A program made the position numbers and the translations under genes. The notes under the pieces were generated by a model. It saw only the letters and a program-made list of their open reading frames with translations. It did not search any database and had not been told where the DNA came from. Source: JBBQFI01 sp038237805 (GTDB taxonomy: Bacteria > Verrucomicrobiota > Verrucomicrobiia > Chthoniobacterales > UBA10450). Taken from it: 64,000 nt of DNA. Of the stretch, positions 51,368 through 60,673 are shown in pieces. Positions within the stretch are counted from its first letter, which is position 1; every line of letters begins with the position of its first letter. The DNA lies in contig JBBRYI010000014.1 in the NCBI GenBank assembly GCA_038237805.1, positions 25,069-89,068 on the forward strand, read 5' to 3'.

Positions 51368-51718
51368 ATGAGTCGGGGACAAAGTAACACGCCAGCGAAA
51401 GCAGGTAAGAGATTTCCATGGGTTCTTTATCTGATTATTTTATTTCTCATCATGGCCGTAGCACTCGCTCCTATCGCATCGGTCGTGGCGTGTGCCTGGA
51501 TCGCGAATGCACATGGATGCAAAGTGGACGAGGGCTCCGTCCATCCGTGTATGATCGACGGCAAGGACTATGGTTCACTCCTTTATACACTCGGCGTAAT
51601 GGGCTGATTGATGATTGTCACTATTCCCGGCGGAGCGCTCTCATTTCTGGCCTGGCTTATCATTTTGATTCTTCATCGCACGAATTGGCGAAGCCGAACC
51701 TCAAGCATAAGTTCCTAA
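51368..51718 (+). pseudogene. small membrane protein gene with in-frame TGA
   Basis: Frame opens MSRGQSNTPAKAGKRFPWVL, has a membrane helix (LIILFLIMAVALAPIASVVA) and reaches LYTLGVMG, then TGA at 51605-51607. In the same frame it continues LMIVTIPGGALSFLAWLIIL and ends at TAA 51716. A TGG-to-TGA change at a Trp would produce this; the second hydrophobic helix is then lost. TGA is a normal stop in other genes here, so codon reassignment is not suggested. Starts 23 bp after the PLD gene. Confidence 0.65.
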
Positions 51719-51882
51719 CCACTGGATAACTCAACCAAGGCGGATGGTCTGAAGAGGTAGCTCGCCCCACGAGCCGCGCTTTTCGCGGCCGTGGGATAGA
51801 ACCGTATGCTATTTAATTGAGGTGATACACTTCGGCGAGAGCAACGCCCATTGCGGCCTCGCTCCACACTGCTTCAGCGCCG

Positions 51883-52680
51883 TTAGTCGATCGGGTGGAC
51901 GATGTAAGTCCCGACTTGCTTATCGCTCTCCAACTTTAACAGCCCGCGCTTTTGCGCTTCGAGTAGCAATTCGTTGAAGGCACGAAATCCATGCGCACGT
52001 TCGTTGAACCCGGGATTCTGACGTTTCATCGCCTGTTTCATGAGTGAGCCGCGAATCGGATAGTCTTCGCCGCGCTCGGCCCGCAGCGCTTCCAGGGTTT
52101 TCCTTAGAAGATCAAGCGCTCCGTCGATGGACGGTCCATGATCTTGATCAGTTTTCGGCGGGGGCGGGGATGCTGCCACGCGCGGTCGCTTCTTCGCCGG
52201 TTCGACGCGCACCAAATCGTCGTAATAGAGAAATTCGTCGCAATTGCTGATGAATAGATCCGATGTCGACTTCTTAACGCCGACGCCGATGACTGTCTTG
52301 TCGTTCTCACGCAATTTGCTAACGAGTGGAGAGAAGTCCGAGTCACCGCTGATGATAACGAAGGTGTCGACGTGACTCTTGGTGTAGCAGAGATCGAGCG
52401 CGTCGACTACCATGCGGATATCGGCGGAGTTTTTGCCCGACTGGCGCACGTGCGGGATCTCGATGAGTTCGAACGCCGCTTCGTGGAGTCCGCGCTTAAA
52501 GGTCTTGTAGCGCTCAAAATCGCAGTAGGCTTTTTTAACCACGATCTGTCCCTTAAGGAGCAGTCGCTCGAGCACCTTGCGAATGTCGAACGCGGGAAAG
52601 TTCGCGTCGTGCGCGCCGAGCGCGATATTTTCCAAGTCGAGGAACACAGCCATGGTGGCGTCGGAATCTTGCGCGCTCAT
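51883..52680 (-). CDS. NYN-domain RNase with C-terminal LOTUS/OST-HTH
   Basis: 265 residues. NYN (LabA/DUF88, PIN-like) motifs are MAVFLDLENIALG, then KNSADIRMVVDALDL and FVIISGDSDFSPLV, giving the conserved acidic residues. After a Pro-rich linker, residues about 185-265 (SIDGALDLLRKTLEALRAER ... FNELLLEAQKRGLL) match the OST-HTH/LOTUS domain. Such proteins probably cut or bind RNA. It is divergent from a second NYN gene 131 bp away. Confidence 0.87.
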   Translation of the reverse strand: MSAQDSDATMAVFLDLENIALGAHDANFPAFDIRKVLERLLLKGQIVVKKAYCDFERYKTFKRGLHEAAFELIEIPHVRQSGKNSADIRMVVDALDLCYTKSHVDTFVIISGDSDFSPLVSKLRENDKTVIGVGVKKSTSDLFISNCDEFLYYDDLVRVEPAKKRPRVAASPPPPKTDQDHGPSIDGALDLLRKTLEALRAERGEDYPIRGSLMKQAMKRQNPGFNERAHGFRAFNELLLEAQKRGLLKLESDKQVGTYIVHPID

Positions 52681-52811
52681 TAGCCATGAATGTTAGCGAC
52701 ATCGGTCGCGCGAGACAGCGAAATGTTTATGAGCTGGCAAATAAAGAGAAGTTGTGGGTTGAGAGTAACCACTCGCACTTCTCATCTGAGTGTTGTTAAG
52801 TGTGTGAAACC

Positions 52812-53435
52812 ATGAAGGGGCGAAAACAACATTCCGAAAACCCTGCGCGTTCCAGAGTGTTGATCCTGGTCGATGAGTCGAACGTCGGTAGCTCTGTGCG
52901 AACGGCAGGACGTGGTCTTGATTGGTTAAAGCTCCGCGAATTTCTGGCGGGCGCGGACACAGGACGCGAACTGATCGAGATGGTTGTGTATGCGGGATTG
53001 CCGCCCCCGATTCCACTCTGGCAGGAGGAGCGGGACAAGAAGAACAAGTTCATGCATTGGCTGCGCTCCAACGGATTCATGGTTGTGACCAAAGATGGAG
53101 CGCCTGCGGAAGAAGGTCATTACAAAGCGAATGTGGATGTGATGATGGCGATCGACGCGCTCGAGCTTTCGGTCGAGATGCAGCCCGATGTTGTCATTCT
53201 CGTAACTGGTGACGCCGATTTTGCATATCTCGCGATCAAGTTGCGCCGGCGCGGGATCCGTGTCGAAGTCGCGTCCGTCGCGCAAAATCTCGGCAACATT
53301 CTGCGATCAGCCGCGAACGATGTGATCGATCTTGCTCCACTCTTTCGCACCTTCGAGATCATGCAGGTCAAGGAAGACAATCGTTCTTCCTCAGCGGCAC
53401 CATCGCAACGGAGCCGTCCCCGGCGCCTTGGTTAG
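52812..53435 (+). CDS. NYN-domain protein, second type
   Basis: 207 residues from the ATG at 52812; a GTG four codons up (52800) is possible. NYN motifs are SRVLILVDESNVGSS, YKANVDVMMAIDALEL and DVVILVTGDADFAYLAIKLR. No LOTUS domain; the tail is basic (SQRSRPRRLG). It probably acts on RNA. It shares a short promoter region with the NYN-LOTUS gene. Confidence 0.86.
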   Translation: MKGRKQHSENPARSRVLILVDESNVGSSVRTAGRGLDWLKLREFLAGADTGRELIEMVVYAGLPPPIPLWQEERDKKNKFMHWLRSNGFMVVTKDGAPAEEGHYKANVDVMMAIDALELSVEMQPDVVILVTGDADFAYLAIKLRRRGIRVEVASVAQNLGNILRSAANDVIDLAPLFRTFEIMQVKEDNRSSSAAPSQRSRPRRLG

Positions 53436-53506
53436 CTCCCGTAACTACTTAGTGCGTCAGTTTGATTTTTGAATTTCGCGCGAGCGATTTCATGGCAGTG
53501 TTACGA

Positions 53507-53662
53507 ATGCCAAAAAGAAAGCAGAAGTCGAAAAACCAAACGAAGAAAGACAAGCGTGATTTCGCGCAAACTACTTTCTCCGCTTTCCAACAAGCAGCAG
53601 GGACGAAACCAAATCTACGTGCGTCAGGTCAGCGTCATTCACGCTCAAGTCATGGCAGGTAA
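53507..53662 (+). CDS. 51-residue basic small protein
   Basis: ATG at 53507 opens MPKRKQKSKNQTKKDKRDFA and continues QTTFSAFQQAAGTKPN to TAG 53662. Lys-rich N-terminus, neutral end. Not a recognised family. It follows the NYN gene after 71 bp and may be co-transcribed. Confidence 0.45.
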   Translation: MPKRKQKSKNQTKKDKRDFAQTTFSAFQQAAGTKPNLRASGQRHSRSSHGR

Positions 53663-53858
53663 TTTCGCTGTTTCACCTCGGCGGGCCAGGCTGATCCATC
53701 AATTGGGAATTGTTAGGTTGCGCTAAAGGTTTATACGGCTATGGTAGAAAACTTCCGCGTTTACTATTTACCTCCCTGGTTCGTCAACTTCACTGGAATG
53801 TAAATACAGCGGCCCGACTCGATGCGCTGGGCCGTTGGAACAAAAGATATCAAACAGA

Positions 53859-54839
53859 ATGAATGACAGCTCCATTATCGCGGAAAGCGAGATCTTTGTA
53901 GGGAGAGATGAACTAAACTTGCGACCGAAGCGCCTCCTTTTTCGGTTGCCATTCGAACGCATCAATTGGGTGACCAGCTCCTTTCTCATTGGTACGCTCG
54001 TACTCGCGTTGACAGCGGTCCCTCTCTATCTCTATTTTTTCGGTCTGGATTGGTTTCAGGTCGGCCTTTTCTTTGCCATGCTTGCCGCTTGCGGATTTAG
54101 CGTCACGCTAGGTTATCATCGGCTTTTTTCGCACCTTACTTTCCAGGCGAGCTGGCCGATCCGTCTCTTCACGCTTATCTTTGGCGCGGCCGCGTTTGAA
54201 AATTCAGTTCTAATGTGGGCGAGCGAACACCGCCGCCATCACAAACATGTGGATGAGGACGATGATCCGTACTGCATTTCGAAAGGGTTCTTCTATGCAC
54301 ATATCGGATGGCTCCTTTTCAAGTTGAGCCCGCAACCGCCATACGACAACGTAGCCGACCTGCAAAAAGACAAGCTCATTCGCTGGCAGGATCGATACGT
54401 CCAGTGGATCGCCGTCCTTGTTGCTTTCATGCTACCGGCATTTATCGGCTTTGTATGGGACGGGTATGTTGGAGCTCTCGGCGCGTTTTTGATTGCGGGC
54501 GTGGCGCGGATTGTTGTGCTGCAGCACTGCACCTTTCTAATTAATAGCGCCTGTCACACCATCGGACGCCAGCCATACTCGACCCGGTGCAGCGCCCGCG
54601 ACTCCATGTTCCTCGCCCTCTTCACCTTTGGCGAAGGCTATCACAACTACCACCACGAGTTTCAGCATGACTACCGAAACGGTGTGAAGCCGTGGCAGAT
54701 AGATCCAACCAAGTGGATTATCTGGACGCTCTCGAAAGTAGGACTAGTTCGAAATCTGCGTCGCGTGTCGCCCGATAAGATTCGAGCCGCGCAAGGACAA
54801 GTTGCCGACAGCCCGCGAATCGACATTGGTTGTTATTAG
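53859..54839 (+). CDS. acyl-lipid / acyl-CoA fatty acid desaturase
   Basis: 326 residues from the ATG at 53859 (a TTG at 53835 is possible). Three histidine boxes are complete: GYHRLFSH, EHRRHHKHVD and GEGYHNYHHEF, in the order of stearoyl-CoA delta-9 desaturases; four membrane helices are visible. It introduces a cis double bond with a diiron centre, at the inner membrane, controlling fluidity. No electron-transfer partner is adjacent. Confidence 0.92.
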   Translation: MNDSSIIAESEIFVGRDELNLRPKRLLFRLPFERINWVTSSFLIGTLVLALTAVPLYLYFFGLDWFQVGLFFAMLAACGFSVTLGYHRLFSHLTFQASWPIRLFTLIFGAAAFENSVLMWASEHRRHHKHVDEDDDPYCISKGFFYAHIGWLLFKLSPQPPYDNVADLQKDKLIRWQDRYVQWIAVLVAFMLPAFIGFVWDGYVGALGAFLIAGVARIVVLQHCTFLINSACHTIGRQPYSTRCSARDSMFLALFTFGEGYHNYHHEFQHDYRNGVKPWQIDPTKWIIWTLSKVGLVRNLRRVSPDKIRAAQGQVADSPRIDIGCY

Positions 54840-55160
54840 TCGTTAGGCGATACTTTGGGCTTGGTGAGATAGCGCCGTAACGGCAGTGCCACTCACTTTC
54901 TGCCGCTCGAAAAGCAGCGCTGCCGATGGTTGGCACGCTGGATGGTTTACCGTTGGCTTCGTACCTTCGTTCCGGTTCGTCTATTCAGATCTTTCTGGAG
55001 TATGAAACCGAATCGTTTTTGATCCCGAACGAAGGCATAAAGTTTTAACGCTTCGCGCATCCAAACAACCGTCGATCTCCGATTATATCCGAGTGACCTT
55101 ACCAGAGAGTAATGGTTCTAGGAACACATCCAACAGTTCTATCTTCAACCACAACCCTTT
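54840..55160. other. promoter interval before the M36 peptidase
   Basis: About 320 bp. It includes a 40-codon frame (54926-55048, MVGTLDGLPLASYLRSGSSI then FLEYETESFLIPN) that looks protein-like but has no known family, and a TCGTTAGG octamer at 54840. The last 100 bp probably hold the peptidase promoter. Confidence 0.5.
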
Positions 55161-58100
55161 ATGATTCGAAAAAATTCCCGCCGCATTCTTTCCGGTGCCT
55201 TGCTGTTTTGCTCGCTGATCTTGCTGGCTCTCGTTTTTATTCCGAGCGTCGTCAATGTATTCGGCCAACTTAATCTTTTTGATACCGAGCAAGGCCTGCC
55301 AAACTTCGATAATCGTCCAGGGGTCATAGCACCAAACTCTACCCAGCTTTCTTTAGCTAAGAGTCTCGGCGCCAAGGTAGAGTGGAATCAGTTCGGTACG
55401 CCTCACACCATAATTAAGTACGGCGGCTATCTCGCAACTGGCTTGTCGGGTGATCCCGTCTCGGCAGCACGGCAATGGGTTCGGGCGAACCGCGTTTTGT
55501 TTCGCCTATCCGATCAGGCAGTGACCGATCTTCAGTTGGTAAGCGATGGGACAATGCCTTATAGCGCGTCGCACGCAGTTCTTTTCCGCCAGAAATTTGG
55601 GAATCTCGCGCCGACACAGGATGGCTTGATCAACGTCGCGATTATTAATGGCAATGTCTATCATGTCTGGTCGAGTTCCGCCGGCGATCAGGCCGCACCA
55701 GGAGCGGCGACCCTAACCCCAACTCAAGGCTGGCTTCTCGCCGCCGCCAACGTAAACCTCAATGTTCCGCTCGCTGATGTGGTGAGCGCAGCTCTTGATA
55801 AGCAAAACAACTGGACGGTACTGAAGATAAATGGATTTCCCCAGGCTCAGCAGATCCGTTTAACAGCTTTGCCCACACCGACGAATGGAGTACGACCGGC
55901 CTATGAGGCGAACGTCGTAAATGTGCAGGGACATATTGCTGAGGCTTACACGGTCTTCGTTGATGCACAGACGGGAGCTATTCTTTACCGCATTAACCGC
56001 GTCAACTGGGCCGTTGATGCCGGTCCCCAATCCCAGGTTTTTCAGGGATCATATGATCCGCACGTGTTTCCCTGCGCGACCGCGCGGCATCATTTCATGG
56101 TCCCGGCTGGCCAGCTACGAATCGTGGTTCAGGTTAGTGCTGGTATCCCAACCAATGACCTGACCGTCAGTCTCTTGTTTGGCCCCGATCCCTTCCCTGT
56201 GCTCCTGGCGACTGAGGATACGGGAACGAGCAGTGAAGTCTTGACCTACACCCCGGGCGGTGGCGTACCTCCCGGCGAGTATCAGGTTCAAATTTGTCAG
56301 ACGCCTAACACAATGGGCGTGCCGCAAACAGCGCCCTTTAACTACGCCGGCACCTTTACCTATGACGATACCGCAGTGCCAAACGCAGGCGTTCCCTACC
56401 CGCCGAAGTGGAAATATTTTAAAGCGAACCCGCCCTTGGATTATAGCACCAACGATACTCGCAGAATCGGGTGTTGGGAGGCGGCCGTCCTGGGTGTGCC
56501 CGTCGCGGGATGCGAGGTCAGTGAACTCAATACCGCCTCGCGCGCGCCGTGGGACTATATTTTCAGGGCTGGCACTTTTACCGCGACTACTCGCGGCAAT
56601 AACGCGCAAACGGCCGAATCGTGGGGCAGTCCGTTAACGCCGTCCACACCATACACTCCTACGAGCGCGACACGTGAATACATCTATCCATGGGTCAATA
56701 ACTGGAAAACTTCGGGGGCGATGGGGAAGGGATGCGATCCAACGGTGTTGAAACACACCGCCGGTGTAATGCCGGATGCCGATATCGACGCCGCTATCAC
56801 TCAACTTTTCGTGACACATAATCGCTTTCACGATTTCTCCTACTTCCTTGGCTTCACCGAGCAGAACTCCAATATGCAGTTAGACAACCTTGGTAACACT
56901 CAGGCGACTAGAGAGAACGATCCCGAAATCGGAAACGTTCAGGCGGGGGCGGTTTCGGGCGGGCCAAACGGCATGTACCTGGGTCGTGACAACGCCAATC
57001 AGATCACGCTGCAGGACGGGACTCCCGGGATCACGAACCAATATCTCTTCCAACCCATCGCGGCAGCGTTGTATAGCCCGTGCGTTGATGGTGACATGGA
57101 TGTGGGAATCGTGGGCCATGAGTACACACACGCCATCTCAAACCGCATGGTTGGCGGTCCTGATGTAAGTATCTCAGGCGCTCAAGGCGGCGCCATGGGC
57201 GAAAGCTGGAGCGACCTTGATGCAGCTGAATATCTTTGGGAGAACGGGTTCGTTCCGACCAGCGACGAGGATCCTACAGCGGTCGGAATCTATGCGACGC
57301 AGAATAAGAAAGTCGCCATCCGCAATTATTCGTTAGCTATCAATCCACTTAATTATGGCAATGTCGGTTTCGACACCCCGGGTCCGGAAGTGCATGCCGA
57401 CGGCGAAATCTGGAATGGCACTAACTGGCAGGTCCGGCAAGCATTGATTGACAAGTATAATGCGCAGTATCCGTATACCGACATGGTGCGACAAAAGGGT
57501 TGCGCGGAAGGAAAGTTCGCTCCGGAAACCTGCCCTGGAAACCGGCGCTGGGTGCAGTTGATGTATGATGCCTTTCTTCTCCAGCCGGGTGCGACGAGCA
57601 TGTTAGACGCTCGAGATGCCATGCTGGCCTCTGATGTAGCGAGATTTGGCGGCGCCAACCAGGTAGAAATCTGGCGCGCATTCGCCAAACGCGGAATGGG
57701 AGTTGATGCCTTCACCAACGGTACTGGAGATACAGCACCAATACCGAACTTTGACTCGCCGGTCGAAACTAACGAGGCAACCATTACCTTCCAGGCCGTT
57801 GCTAAGGATGAAGGCAACGCGGCGATCACGAGCGCCAAAATTATTATCGGCCGATTCCAGACCCGCTCGCGGCAAATTGCTGATACCAATCCGGCGACTG
57901 TGGTTGATAACACCAATACGACAACGCGCCGAATGACGTTAAATCGTTCCGATACGGCGAAAATTGTTCCCGGCACCTACGATCTGATTGTTCAGGCGCC
58001 AGGCTACGGGCAACAACGCTTTACACGCACGTTCGCAGCGAACCAGATAGAGACTGTGGTTATCTCGATGCCAACAAATCGCGCTTCGTTGACGAAGGGC

Positions 58101-59141
58101 GCGACTGTTACTACGACTGCGAATACAGCCGATAAGAATAATCTTATTGACGACACGGAAGACACCGGTGCACAGGTCGCTGCCGTCGCTCCTGTCGCCG
58201 GCAGTTCAATAACGGTTAATCTTGCAGGCAACACGCCAGTGACGGTGTCTAACGTTACTGTCAGCACCTCGGCGGGTCCAAATAACGCCGGACGTTTCAC
58301 GGGCGTTCGGAAATTTGAGATTCGCACCTGTAATGGAACTTGCGCCAATCCGGTGACGGACTTTACGAATGTAGTATTCACCAGTCCAGATAACGCATTC
58401 CCGGGCGATGTTCCGCGACCGTTGCAACCAAATCTGTATGCGAGGAACTTTGCGATTACACCCACGCTGGCAACGCACGTGCAGCTTCGTGTGCTCACCA
58501 CGCAATGCACTGGACAGACGAAGTTCGCAGGCGATCAGGACGACGATCCGTTTAATAACTCTGACTGCCCTAGCTCGGCGAGTGGATCGATCGCCAGGGC
58601 GACGGAGTTAGAAGTCTTTACATCTACGCCAACAATACCGACAACCGCTGTCTCACGAAAGACCCATGGCATGCAAGGCACCTTCGACGTTCCTCTGCCT
58701 CTCACGGGTACTCCTGGTATTGAGTGTCGCACCGGCGGCGCCAGCAACAATCATTTGGTGGTAGTTAAGTTTGCCGGGCCAGTAACAGTCGGTTCTGCGA
58801 GCGTGACTTCCGGAGTTGGAGCAGTGTCGAGCGCCAGCGTGAGCGGGAATGAGGTCTTTGTGAATCTTACCGGCGTAATTAACGCGCAGACAATCCAGAT
58901 TACCCTGGCCAACGTCAACAATGGGACGAACATCGCAAACGTTGTTGTTCCGATGAACATTCTTCTCGGTGACACCGATGGCAACAAGAGCGTCAACAGC
59001 ACCGACATCAGTCAGACAAAAACGCAAAGCGGGACGCTGGCTAATGCGGGCAACTTCAGAACCGATGTAAACGTTAACGGCGTGGTCAATAGCTCGGACA
59101 TTGCCACGGTAAAATCGAAGTCAGGAACGGGAATTCCCTAG
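55161..59141 (+). CDS. large exported M36 (fungalysin) metallopeptidase with dockerin-like tail
   Basis: 1326 residues. After a leader with one hydrophobic helix (ALLFCSLILLALVFIPSVV) there is an FTP/PepSY-type propeptide (SLAKSLGAKVEWNQFG, AYTVFVDAQTGAILY). The M36 catalytic site is HEYTH (His653, His657) with the third ligand Glu in GESWSDLDAAEY. Several beta-rich domains follow. The last 60 residues (LLGDTDGNKSVNSTDISQ, then DVNVNGVVNSSDIATV) form a type I dockerin-like pair of Ca-binding loops. It is secreted to degrade protein. A strong terminator follows. Confidence 0.92.
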   Translation: MIRKNSRRILSGALLFCSLILLALVFIPSVVNVFGQLNLFDTEQGLPNFDNRPGVIAPNSTQLSLAKSLGAKVEWNQFGTPHTIIKYGGYLATGLSGDPVSAARQWVRANRVLFRLSDQAVTDLQLVSDGTMPYSASHAVLFRQKFGNLAPTQDGLINVAIINGNVYHVWSSSAGDQAAPGAATLTPTQGWLLAAANVNLNVPLADVVSAALDKQNNWTVLKINGFPQAQQIRLTALPTPTNGVRPAYEANVVNVQGHIAEAYTVFVDAQTGAILYRINRVNWAVDAGPQSQVFQGSYDPHVFPCATARHHFMVPAGQLRIVVQVSAGIPTNDLTVSLLFGPDPFPVLLATEDTGTSSEVLTYTPGGGVPPGEYQVQICQTPNTMGVPQTAPFNYAGTFTYDDTAVPNAGVPYPPKWKYFKANPPLDYSTNDTRRIGCWEAAVLGVPVAGCEVSELNTASRAPWDYIFRAGTFTATTRGNNAQTAESWGSPLTPSTPYTPTSATREYIYPWVNNWKTSGAMGKGCDPTVLKHTAGVMPDADIDAAITQLFVTHNRFHDFSYFLGFTEQNSNMQLDNLGNTQATRENDPEIGNVQAGAVSGGPNGMYLGRDNANQITLQDGTPGITNQYLFQPIAAALYSPCVDGDMDVGIVGHEYTHAISNRMVGGPDVSISGAQGGAMGESWSDLDAAEYLWENGFVPTSDEDPTAVGIYATQNKKVAIRNYSLAINPLNYGNVGFDTPGPEVHADGEIWNGTNWQVRQALIDKYNAQYPYTDMVRQKGCAEGKFAPETCPGNRRWVQLMYDAFLLQPGATSMLDARDAMLASDVARFGGANQVEIWRAFAKRGMGVDAFTNGTGDTAPIPNFDSPVETNEATITFQAVAKDEGNAAITSAKIIIGRFQTRSRQIADTNPATVVDNTNTTTRRMTLNRSDTAKIVPGTYDLIVQAPGYGQQRFTRTFAANQIETVVISMPTNRASLTKGATVTTTANTADKNNLIDDTEDTGAQVAAVAPVAGSSITVNLAGNTPVTVSNVTVSTSAGPNNAGRFTGVRKFEIRTCNGTCANPVTDFTNVVFTSPDNAFPGDVPRPLQPNLYARNFAITPTLATHVQLRVLTTQCTGQTKFAGDQDDDPFNNSDCPSSASGSIARATELEVFTSTPTIPTTAVSRKTHGMQGTFDVPLPLTGTPGIECRTGGASNNHLVVVKFAGPVTVGSASVTSGVGAVSSASVSGNEVFVNLTGVINAQTIQITLANVNNGTNIANVVVPMNILLGDTDGNKSVNSTDISQTKTQSGTLANAGNFRTDVNVNGVVNSSDIATVKSKSGTGIP

Positions 59142-59184
59142 TTGTACCTTTCGAAGGACAACCCTTCCGAGAAGTAATCTTGCG

Positions 59185-59225
59185 AATACCGCGGTGAGCG
59201 AAATGCTCACCGCGGTATTTTTATC
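59185..59225 (+). terminator. strong intrinsic terminator after the M36 gene
   Basis: Perfect 15-bp stem (AATACCGCGGTGAGC and GCTCACCGCGGTATT), loop GAAAT, then TTT(A)TT. About 45 bp after the M36 stop at 59141. Confidence 0.9.
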
Positions 59226-59345
59226 GCGCACTCTCGCGCCGAAAATCGGCTTGCGGAGAATCGATTGCGTTGCGGCTTTTATGAGGTGAATGTTTTCGGC
59301 GGGGGCTGCTGAGCAGCGAGGGCGACCAGCTTCAACTTAAATATT

Positions 59346-59870
59346 ATGAAAAAAATCGCATTAACTCTTACTTTGCCTCTCGTGATTTCAGTGGTCGCGC
59401 TCGCGGCTCAAAAAAAGGAGGTGGCGAACGCCTCGACGAAAACCAAGTCCGGCGAATCTGCGACAACGGAACAGCATGTTATTGTTACTCCGGCAGATTT
59501 GAAATGGATGGACGCTCCGCCGGGATTACCACCTGGCGCTAAGATGGCGGTGTTAAGTGGTGATCCAGGCAAGAAAGGATTGTTTACTGTGCGCCTGCAA
59601 GCGCCGGCCGGTTACAAGGTCCCGCCACATATGCATCCGACGGCTGAACATATCACAGTGATTTCGGGAGCTCTTCACGTGGGAGCAGGGGATAAGTTTG
59701 ACGAAGCGGCTGGACACAAGCTAGTCGTGGGTAGCTATGTCGTTATGCCTGCGCAGATGAACCATTACGCATGGATGCCAGGCGAGACGATCATACAGGT
59801 TCACGGCATGGGCCCGTTTCAGATTAAGTATGCAAACCCAGCCGACGATCCGCGGAACGCGAAGAAATAG
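59346..59870 (+). CDS. exported cupin-domain protein, second copy
   Basis: 174 residues with a signal peptide (LTLTLPLVISVVALA). Cupin histidines are PPHMHPTAEHITVI and, near the end, NHYAWM. It resembles the exported cupin at 22103 in layout, with low identity. Many relatives are called ChrR-like or unknown. Function not assigned. Confidence 0.83.
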   Translation: MKKIALTLTLPLVISVVALAAQKKEVANASTKTKSGESATTEQHVIVTPADLKWMDAPPGLPPGAKMAVLSGDPGKKGLFTVRLQAPAGYKVPPHMHPTAEHITVISGALHVGAGDKFDEAAGHKLVVGSYVVMPAQMNHYAWMPGETIIQVHGMGPFQIKYANPADDPRNAKK

Positions 59871-59911
59871 CCCGCGTCGAAAACCACAGTGCGGCGGGCA
59901 ACGGAACTAGG

Positions 59912-60655
59912 CTATTCAAGCGCCATATTGACAGCCGGCGGAAAGATTTCACTCACTTCGCCGTCTAAACGAATCGCGACGCAATCCTCCTGGTCGTGGT
60001 CAGTCGTTCCGCGATTGATGATGATGTACGGAACGCCGCGTCTGGCGGCGATAAGTGGGAATGAAGCAGCGGGATAAACTGACAGCGTAGAACCTAACGA
60101 GACGACGAGATCCGCTTCCGTGGCGAATTTGTGTGCTCGTTCGAGTTCTCGCGCGTCAAGGTTCTGGCCGAAGCTGATGGTAGCTGGTTTAAGGAATCCG
60201 CCACAATCGCACAATGGCGGCCGACGATTTTGCCGGAAGTATTCGAAATGCGATTCCGGATCGTCGCGCCGATGACAGCTCTGACATTCGACGAGCGCAT
60301 TTGTTCCATGCAGTTCGACAAGACGGTCGAGAGTGGTACCAGCGAGGCTGTGCAGGCCATCGATGTTCTGCGTGACAACAGCACATAGCCTCCCAGCGCG
60401 TTCCAATCGGACTACGGCGTGATGCACTTCGTTAGGCCTGGCATCGCGGAAGGCATCTCTTCCTTCCAACTTATAATCCCAATGCTCGATTCGCGCCGCT
60501 TCCGAGGTCATGAAGTCCTGAAAATATACAGGCTGCCGTCGCGTCCAGACCCCTTGCGGTCCGCGGAAATCCGGAATGCCACTTCCGGTCGAGATGCCAG
60601 CGCCGGTAAAAATAAGCGCTTTCTTCGAGATGCGCAGGTAATCGGCTAGAGTCAC
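59912..60655 (-). CDS. sirtuin-type NAD-dependent protein deacylase
   Basis: 247 residues. The NAD site is GAGISTGSGIPDFRG (residues 17-31), with TQNIDGLH near residue 94 and catalytic His in VELHGT. A zinc site is seen as CQSC and CDCGG. Bacterial CobB-like enzymes remove acetyl or longer acyl groups from lysines, with metabolic enzymes as targets. The next gene in the same direction upstream is only 18 bp away, so they are likely one operon. Confidence 0.92.
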   Translation of the reverse strand: MTLADYLRISKKALIFTGAGISTGSGIPDFRGPQGVWTRRQPVYFQDFMTSEAARIEHWDYKLEGRDAFRDARPNEVHHAVVRLERAGRLCAVVTQNIDGLHSLAGTTLDRLVELHGTNALVECQSCHRRDDPESHFEYFRQNRRPPLCDCGGFLKPATISFGQNLDARELERAHKFATEADLVVSLGSTLSVYPAASFPLIAARRGVPYIIINRGTTDHDQEDCVAIRLDGEVSEIFPPAVNMALE

Positions 60656-60673
60656 ATCCGATTATCAGCCGCC

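Noticed and set aside
51605..51607. Reassignment of TGA to Trp
   Set aside because: TGA is used as a normal stop by chrB, hsdM and others, so a nonsense change is simpler.
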